The notes below the pieces were generated by a model. That model did no database searches and was not told the origin of the DNA. It saw nothing but the letters and a program-made list of their open reading frames with translations. Of a stretch of 64,000 bases of DNA, positions 58,924-64,000 are shown one piece after another. Position numbers and translations under genes: made by a program. Origin of the DNA: an uncultured Lachnospiraceae bacterium (lineage in GTDB: Bacteria; Bacillota; Clostridia; Lachnospirales; Lachnospiraceae); contig CACZLA010000005.1 of NCBI GenBank assembly GCA_902781895.1, positions 1-64,000 on the forward strand. The letters are read 5' to 3'. Within the stretch, counting starts at the first letter, position 1. Each line of letters begins with the position of its first letter.

Positions 58924-59235
58924 TTAAATAAACTTTACTGCAGTTCCATATACCATCATTTCAGCTGCACCCTGTGCAAGCTCAGATGTACAATATCTTA
59001 CAGCGACAACTGCGTCAGCACCAAGGCTGCTTGCCTGCTGTTCAAGACGCTCCAGAGCTATGTCACGAGACTTACCCATAAGCTCGGTGTATTTTTTCAT
59101 TTCTCCACCCACAAGGTTCTTAAGACCTGATCCGATATCTCTGATTGCGTTAACTGCCTGAACTGTGCTTCCGGAAACCATTCCGATAACCTCAAAGTTT
59201 TTTCCCGGAATCTCGTTTGTTGTTACAATAAGCAT
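58924..59235 (-). CDS. YbjQ/DUF74 family protein
   Basis: The protein has 103 residues from the ATG at 59235, which has AAGGAGGT directly upstream in the right place; the frame extends to 59289 but without support. Family features are the start MLIVTTNEIPGKNFEVIG, MVSGSTVQAVNAIRDIGSGLKNLVGGE, and LGADAVVAVRY, GTAVKF at the end. These small proteins form pentamers and have been called heavy-metal-binding, but the function is not settled. Confidence 0.9.
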   Translation of the reverse strand: MLIVTTNEIPGKNFEVIGMVSGSTVQAVNAIRDIGSGLKNLVGGEMKKYTELMGKSRDIALERLEQQASSLGADAVVAVRYCTSELAQGAAEMMVYGTAVKFI

Positions 59236-59334
59236 GATAAATACCTCCTTCATTTTAAACGTGTCAAAAGGAATTTTTGACACTTGCATAGTAATATACT
59301 ACCATGATGTATGAAAAATTTCAAATGACAGAAA

Positions 59335-59407
59335 GATGTGGTTTGTTTGTAAGAAACGATGTAGTTTGTTTGTAAGAAACGATGTGGTTTGTTTGTAAGT
59401 AAGAAAC
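59335..59407 (+). repeat. 23-bp tandem repeat, three copies, before ylmH
   Basis: The unit gatgtggtttgtttgtaag plus aaac occurs at 59335 and 59358, and at 59381 with a four-base duplication. It ends about 45 bases before the ylmH start. The surrounding gap holds no other clear element. Confidence 0.8.
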
Positions 59408-59453
59408 AAAGTAGTTGTATCGGGATATATATAATTTTTGAGTGATAAGGAAA

Positions 59454-60218
59454 ATGGACACAAATATTGATGTAAAAAAACGATTAACTGAATTATCTGA
59501 GAAAGCTTATCGGGAGAATCGATATGTCTTTACCGATTTTCTGAATGTGGCGCAGCTTTCGGAGTATTATGAGATGGACGGTAAGTTCAGTGTCGCAGCG
59601 TCCGCATATGGCGGAGCGGACGGATGCGAGCGGTGTGTTGTGGGATTTGGGTCGGAGGAAGAGTTTGGGTATACGGAACCATTTCCCATAACCATACTTA
59701 AGATCTATCCGGCTATGGCAAAGTATGCGGAGGAACTGACTCATCGTGATTATCTCGGCTCACTGGTGGGGCTGGGCATCGAAAGAGAGAAGATTGGCGA
59801 TATAATAATCAGAAAGAACCGGAAGGATAAGGCAGTTTATGTCTTTGTTATAGATAATATAGCGGATTATGTGATGGAAAATCTCGGGTATGTGAAGCAT
59901 ACAAATGTAAGAGTGGAGAAATGTGATGTGGTGCCGGAGGATATCAGACCCCAGCTGGAGGAAAAGTCCATCATAGTAAGCTCCAACAGGATTGATGCCA
60001 TCATATCAAAACTCTATAACATGTCCAGAGAACAGTCTATAAAATGTTTTTCTGAAAATAAAGTATTCCTGAACGGTATCTGCATGACATCAAACGCAAG
60101 ACCGCTGAAAGAGGGAGATATGGTTTCGGTCAGAGGTAAGGGCAAGTTTATCTTTGACGGAGAAGGGGGCAGCACCAGAAAGGACAGGCTGTACGTGAAA
60201 GTCAGGGAATATGTCTGA
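59454..60218 (+). CDS. ylmH: YlmH-like S4 RNA-binding protein
   Basis: The protein has 254 residues from ATG 59454; a GTG at 59442 is in frame but lacks a ribosome site. The N-terminal part (KRLTELSEKAYRENRYVFTDFLN) and ILKIYPAMAKYAEELTHRDYLGSLVGLGIEREKIGDI match the YlmH family, and the C-terminal S4 domain (SSNRIDAIISKLYNMSREQS, then KVFLNG) binds RNA. In other Firmicutes the gene lies near the division cluster and the protein has been linked to ribosome rescue; here it stands alone. Confidence 0.92.
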   Translation: MDTNIDVKKRLTELSEKAYRENRYVFTDFLNVAQLSEYYEMDGKFSVAASAYGGADGCERCVVGFGSEEEFGYTEPFPITILKIYPAMAKYAEELTHRDYLGSLVGLGIEREKIGDIIIRKNRKDKAVYVFVIDNIADYVMENLGYVKHTNVRVEKCDVVPEDIRPQLEEKSIIVSSNRIDAIISKLYNMSREQSIKCFSENKVFLNGICMTSNARPLKEGDMVSVRGKGKFIFDGEGGSTRKDRLYVKVREYV

Positions 60219-60251
60219 TAACTTTCTGGCGAACAATAGTGACTCAAAAAT

Positions 60252-60287
60252 GACTGCATTTTTTTATAAGAAATGCGGTCTTTTTTG
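60252..60287 (+). terminator. Terminator after ylmH
   Basis: GACTGCATTT pairs with AAATGCGGTC (one G-T) around a nine-base T/A-rich loop, followed by six T. Confidence 0.85.
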
Positions 60288-60426
60288 TTTTAGTTTATGT
60301 AGGAAAGTGGTACAATTAATATGATTGGGCAATTTTTAAGTATTAATAATAATCTATAATTATTTCATATGATGAAGAAAACAAATTGATAAAAAAAGAA
60401 TCTAATTTCAGCGGGGTAAATAATAT

Positions 60427-63400
60427 ATGGGCGATAAAAGAACGAAAAAACGATTAGTGGTTTTTACAATCCTGATGGCAGGGTTGTTTATTCTTTTGGG
60501 TGGTTTGATACAGAAGAATTCCGAGGCCGCGGTTCAGGTGCTTGAAACAAATGTTTCTGAGGCCGGCGAAGGAAAGATAATGATTGGCGTGCAGGGTACA
60601 TTTTATTCGACAAAAGAGAATGATATGCTTGACCTGATGAACGAGGTCAGAAAAGAAGCTTATGATGAGCATATCGAGTATCCGAGAGGTTCAGGGAAAA
60701 AGCTGGGAATAGATTATCCTTATGTTCCGCTGAAGTGGTCTAATTCTTTGGAGAATATAGCCAGGATCAGAGCTGCGGAGTGCAGTGTACGTGGGGCTCA
60801 TAGCAGACCTTCAGGTGATTCTACATTTTTACCATATAACGGATTTAAGTCGAATGGTGAGGTTATTGCCTGGAATACAGAGGTTCTTAATGCAATACGT
60901 AATAAAAATGATTCGGATGACGGTGGAAGCTGGTATTCTGAAAAGAAGTATTATATAAGTGATGATTATGCTTCATATGTTACCGGTCATTATACATCTA
61001 TGATCGATCCTGATAACAAGTATGTGGGTATTTCAGCATTCAAGGGGGATTATTCAACAACCTCATATGGGAATTATCTGAGTATAACAGGTGAGTTTAG
61101 TTCTACTTCAAGCGAGCTTGATCAGACATTCGTTGGACTTGATGGGCATTATATACAGAAGATAGAAGTCCTTGCTGATTATGTGACATTAAATATAGCA
61201 GGAGATAATGTTGTATATGTTGATGATGATGCGACATTTGATCTGATGGCAACTGTGAAGATATCATCCTCGAACGGTTCCTACAATTGTCCTGTATATA
61301 CTCCGGCTACATGGAGTATTGATGATGATTCAATTGCGGAAATAAATCCGGCAACAGGAAAGATAACTGCTAAAAAGAGCGGCTCTACAACAATAAATGT
61401 TGAGGTAGTTACAGGATCAAAGACACTGACTGCATCTACTGATATAGTTGTTCTGGATAAGGGGGTAACTATTGAAGGGCTTGAGGAGCCTGAAATGATC
61501 ACCGTCAATACAGGTACAAAGCCTGATCTTCCTAAGACAGTTAAGGCAGATCTTTCTAACGGAGAACAGATAGATGTTATTGTATCCTGGGCTGATATGA
61601 ACTCTGATTATTATGCAAAGGATTCGTATTGTTATTGGCAGAACACACAGTTCGATGTGGTGGGTACATTTAAAAATCTGACAGTTAATCAAACTATAAA
61701 AGTTATAGCACAGATAAAAAGCATTACACTGTCAACTGACAGTGTGACAACGGATTCCGGTGTGATGCCGGAGCTTCCTGAGGTTCTGAGTATTGTACTA
61801 ACAAACGGAATAGGATATACCAACCCGAATAAAAACTGGACCTGGGAACTGAAGGATGAATATAAGAGCCGTGAGGGCGGAGATTTTGAAATAGAAGGAA
61901 GTTACTATTTTAATAAAACAAAGACGGCAACATTTACCCTTCATGTAAATCCTGCAACCGTTACGAATGTTGAATTTAAACATGATGGTGAAATTGTAGA
62001 AACTGACAGTGGTGTTTGTCCTGAGTATCCGAAGGCAACTGTTACCTGGTCAAACACCGATGTAACAGAGGAGGATATAGAGTGGGTTGATGCCGAGCCG
62101 TCAGCGACTTACGATGACCCAAGTGATCCTGTCAGAAAATATTATATGAGAGACGGTGGCGACTACGACCTGACAGGAATATATAATGAGGAAACTACCA
62201 ACATAGGCATACATGTAAATGCTGCCACAGCTGATAGTGCGGCAGTAAAAGAAGATGACAGATACATAACAGTAAACTGTGGTGAGGCCCCGGTACTTCC
62301 TTTGAAAGCAGACGTTTTCTGGTCAAATGGTGATGTGTCTTCAGAGTCTGTTACCTGGGACGAGATTTCAGAAGAGGCTTATAACGTTCTGGAGGGTAAT
62401 AACTTTGAGGTTACCGGATTATGCTTCGGTAAAACAGCTGCGGTAGAAATAACAACTCTTCCGGCAGATATTGTCAGTATAGATGAATTTGATACTATAG
62501 AGGTTCCTGAAAGAGTGAATCCTACAGATCTGCTGCCTGAGACAGCCACTATTAACTGGAGTAATGATACATCAAGTGAGCTGGAGGTTACCTGGGATGA
62601 GATAGATGAATCTGATTACAGCGAACCCGGCACCTTCACTGTAGAGGGTTATATAGTTGATATGCATGGTAACAATGTGAAGGTTACCAATACCATTAAC
62701 GTTAACCCAAGAAAACCTGTAAGTATAAAGTTAAAAGACGGACAGCTTGAAAATGATACCTGTGTATATAGCTATAGCAAGACCGATATTACCGGTGAGA
62801 TAGATGTACACTATGACAACGGTGAGGTTGAGTCATATGATATAACACCTTCCATGATAACTGTTTTTGATGCTGACAGTACTGAGAGCAGTCAGGTGAT
62901 AACAATAACTTATACGGAGGATGGTGTAGAAAACAGTCTGCAGACTACTATTTATCTTGTAAAGAGAAATGGAATTACTGTTACAACACTTCCTGATAAG
63001 ACTGAGTATATTGAGGATGAATGTGAAGAGCTGGATATTACAGGCATCGAGATATATGAGAACTTTGATAACGGAACCATGAGGAAGATATCATCTGATA
63101 AATATTCTGTAGATGATTTCTCGGGATTTGATCCGAATCCATCTCAGTATGGAGATCAGGAGATTACGGTTTCATTATATGGATTCAGCGATACATTTAA
63201 CGTAAAGGTTTCCGAGAAGACTCTCGAAGAGATAAAGCTCTATACAAGACCTGACAATCTGACTTATGTTGAAGGTCAGGAGTTTGATCCTACGGGTATT
63301 GTAATTAACGGTACATTTGATAACGGAAAGACATATGTACTTGATCCGGATGAAGCACTGTATAAGCTTAATACTGATCCGGATACAGGTTATATCGGAG

Positions 63401-64000
63401 AAGATGTAACTACGGATACGGTGGGAAGATATAAAGTATTTGTTTTATATCCTTATATGGTTGAGGAATATGAGGATGGAAGTGTAGCTAGAGGCTATCA
63501 GATAACATCCTTCTATATAGATGTTATTCCGAAGGTTGTTGATGAGATAGATGTATACACCGAACCATCTAAGACAGTATTCCCTCAGAATGATATAACC
63601 TTTGAAGATTACAATTTCTCTGATGGTGAACTGGTTGTTAATTATAATGATGGCGATACAAGGATTGTTAAGTTCTTTGAAGATGGTGTGGAAATAAGCG
63701 GTTTTGATATCACAACTCTCGGAGGACAGACAGTAACTGTTTCATATGGAGAAAAGACAACTACATTTGAAACGATGGTTAATGAGCCTCAGCTGGTTTC
63801 AACAACTGTAACTGCTCCGACAAAGTCAGGCTATGCAGAGGGAGAGACTCTTGAGCTTGACGGGGCGAAGATAGTATTTACATATGATAACGGACTTACG
63901 GACGAGATAGATGTGGATCCTGATGATGAGGATATTGATGTTGCATTTGCTGATGACACAAGTATCACAGATCCTCTTACGGGAGACAGCAAGACACTGG
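60427..64000 (+). CDS. Large secreted CAP-domain protein with Ig-like repeats (partial)
   Basis: The frame opens at ATG 60427 and stays open to the window edge, 1191 codons. The signal peptide (about 1-35) is followed by a CAP/SCP-like domain (60-170) with LMNEVRKEAYDEH, PLKWSNSLENIARIRAAEC and GAHSRPSG, the motifs of cysteine-rich secretory and SCP proteins. The rest is a row of bacterial Ig-like domains, first a Big_2 type (ATWSIDDDSIAEINPATGKI, TAKKSGSTTI), then many that follow a DLPKTVKADLSNG or YVEGQEFDPTGIVINGTF pattern. It is most likely a surface or wall protein. GGGG about 10 bases upstream is the ribosome site. Confidence 0.85.
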   Translation, partial: MGDKRTKKRLVVFTILMAGLFILLGGLIQKNSEAAVQVLETNVSEAGEGKIMIGVQGTFYSTKENDMLDLMNEVRKEAYDEHIEYPRGSGKKLGIDYPYVPLKWSNSLENIARIRAAECSVRGAHSRPSGDSTFLPYNGFKSNGEVIAWNTEVLNAIRNKNDSDDGGSWYSEKKYYISDDYASYVTGHYTSMIDPDNKYVGISAFKGDYSTTSYGNYLSITGEFSSTSSELDQTFVGLDGHYIQKIEVLADYVTLNIAGDNVVYVDDDATFDLMATVKISSSNGSYNCPVYTPATWSIDDDSIAEINPATGKITAKKSGSTTINVEVVTGSKTLTASTDIVVLDKGVTIEGLEEPEMITVNTGTKPDLPKTVKADLSNGEQIDVIVSWADMNSDYYAKDSYCYWQNTQFDVVGTFKNLTVNQTIKVIAQIKSITLSTDSVTTDSGVMPELPEVLSIVLTNGIGYTNPNKNWTWELKDEYKSREGGDFEIEGSYYFNKTKTATFTLHVNPATVTNVEFKHDGEIVETDSGVCPEYPKATVTWSNTDVTEEDIEWVDAEPSATYDDPSDPVRKYYMRDGGDYDLTGIYNEETTNIGIHVNAATADSAAVKEDDRYITVNCGEAPVLPLKADVFWSNGDVSSESVTWDEISEEAYNVLEGNNFEVTGLCFGKTAAVEITTLPADIVSIDEFDTIEVPERVNPTDLLPETATINWSNDTSSELEVTWDEIDESDYSEPGTFTVEGYIVDMHGNNVKVTNTINVNPRKPVSIKLKDGQLENDTCVYSYSKTDITGEIDVHYDNGEVESYDITPSMITVFDADSTESSQVITITYTEDGVENSLQTTIYLVKRNGITVTTLPDKTEYIEDECEELDITGIEIYENFDNGTMRKISSDKYSVDDFSGFDPNPSQYGDQEITVSLYGFSDTFNVKVSEKTLEEIKLYTRPDNLTYVEGQEFDPTGIVINGTFDNGKTYVLDPDEALYKLNTDPDTGYIGEDVTTDTVGRYKVFVLYPYMVEEYEDGSVARGYQITSFYIDVIPKVVDEIDVYTEPSKTVFPQNDITFEDYNFSDGELVVNYNDGDTRIVKFFEDGVEISGFDITTLGGQTVTVSYGEKTTTFETMVNEPQLVSTTVTAPTKSGYAEGETLELDGAKIVFTYDNGLTDEIDVDPDDEDIDVAFADDTSITDPLTGDSKTL

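Noticed and set aside
60288..60426. Possible riboswitch (for example c-di-GMP type) before the CAP/Ig gene
   Set aside because: No conserved core of any riboswitch class I know and no stable multi-stem fold could be read; the stretch is AT-rich only.

Overview
This 64 kb window looks like chromosomal DNA from a gut- or rumen-type Lachnospiraceae bacterium (Clostridia). The base composition is moderately AT-rich. Many products have the flavour of that family: a Zur/Znu zinc operon with an Asp/His-rich binding protein, an FHA-less DUF6382 protein next to a Ser/Thr kinase, a GerMN-type lipoprotein beside comEC, and holA divergent from rpsT. Strong Shine-Dalgarno sites and simple hairpin-plus-U terminators occur throughout. 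I cannot place it to genus. I see no tRNA, rRNA, insertion sequence, phage or CRISPR array.

Layout. 1-3.7 kb is an eroded accessory patch: small unknown genes, a chimeric pseudogene (pyridoxamine-oxidase fragment joined to a DUF3427 helicase tail), a NUDIX hydrolase, a DUF998-type membrane gene with an internal deletion, a flavoprotein and an intact pyridoxamine-oxidase-like gene. 3.7-9.6 kb holds a membrane protein, a methyltransferase, an unknown gene, a 1145-residue PAS/GGDEF/EAL cyclic-di-GMP protein and a TetR regulator. 9.7-12.9 kb carries a protein with six nonapeptide repeats, an AMP-forming acyl ligase and folP. 13.0-19.2 kb is a six-gene run with the parts of a partner-switching circuit: a MATE transporter with a C-terminal ATPase-like domain, an FGGY sugar kinase, a membrane SpoIIE-type phosphatase, a STAS protein, a HAD phosphatase and an RsbW-like kinase. 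There is no sigma factor in the run. 19.2-24.4 kb is the zinc operon, led by a promoter overlapped by a perfect 47-bp palindrome, and ends in trmL.

24.6-28.9 kb has an M13 peptidase split by two compensating frameshifts, a membrane protein, and a fusion of a degenerate Hsp70-like domain with a GrpE-like domain. 29.1-36.5 kb has an M23 cell-wall hydrolase, then a TetR regulator divergent from a LemA-like protein, an RND/MMPL exporter and an LxxG-repeat lipoprotein. 36.7-44.1 kb has ppk, a sensor kinase, a GerMN lipoprotein and comEC, whose hydrolase domain contains long in-frame repeats. 44.1-44.8 kb is a pair of tandem arrays (73 bp x 7; 9 bp x 15). 44.8-49.1 kb is small accessory genes including a deleted nitrilase gene. 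49.2-60.2 kb returns to core functions: a CtpE-like P-type ATPase, holA, rpsT, the DUF6382 protein and Ser/Thr kinase, glgB, a YbjQ protein and ylmH. The window ends inside a large secreted CAP plus Ig-repeat protein.

The strongest leads are the partner-switching run around a transporter, the Hsp70-like/GrpE fusion, the palindromic zinc operator, the ComEC repeat insertion with the arrays behind it, and a general habit of short tandem repeats lying just upstream of translation starts. All family assignments come from reading motifs by eye; no database search was run.
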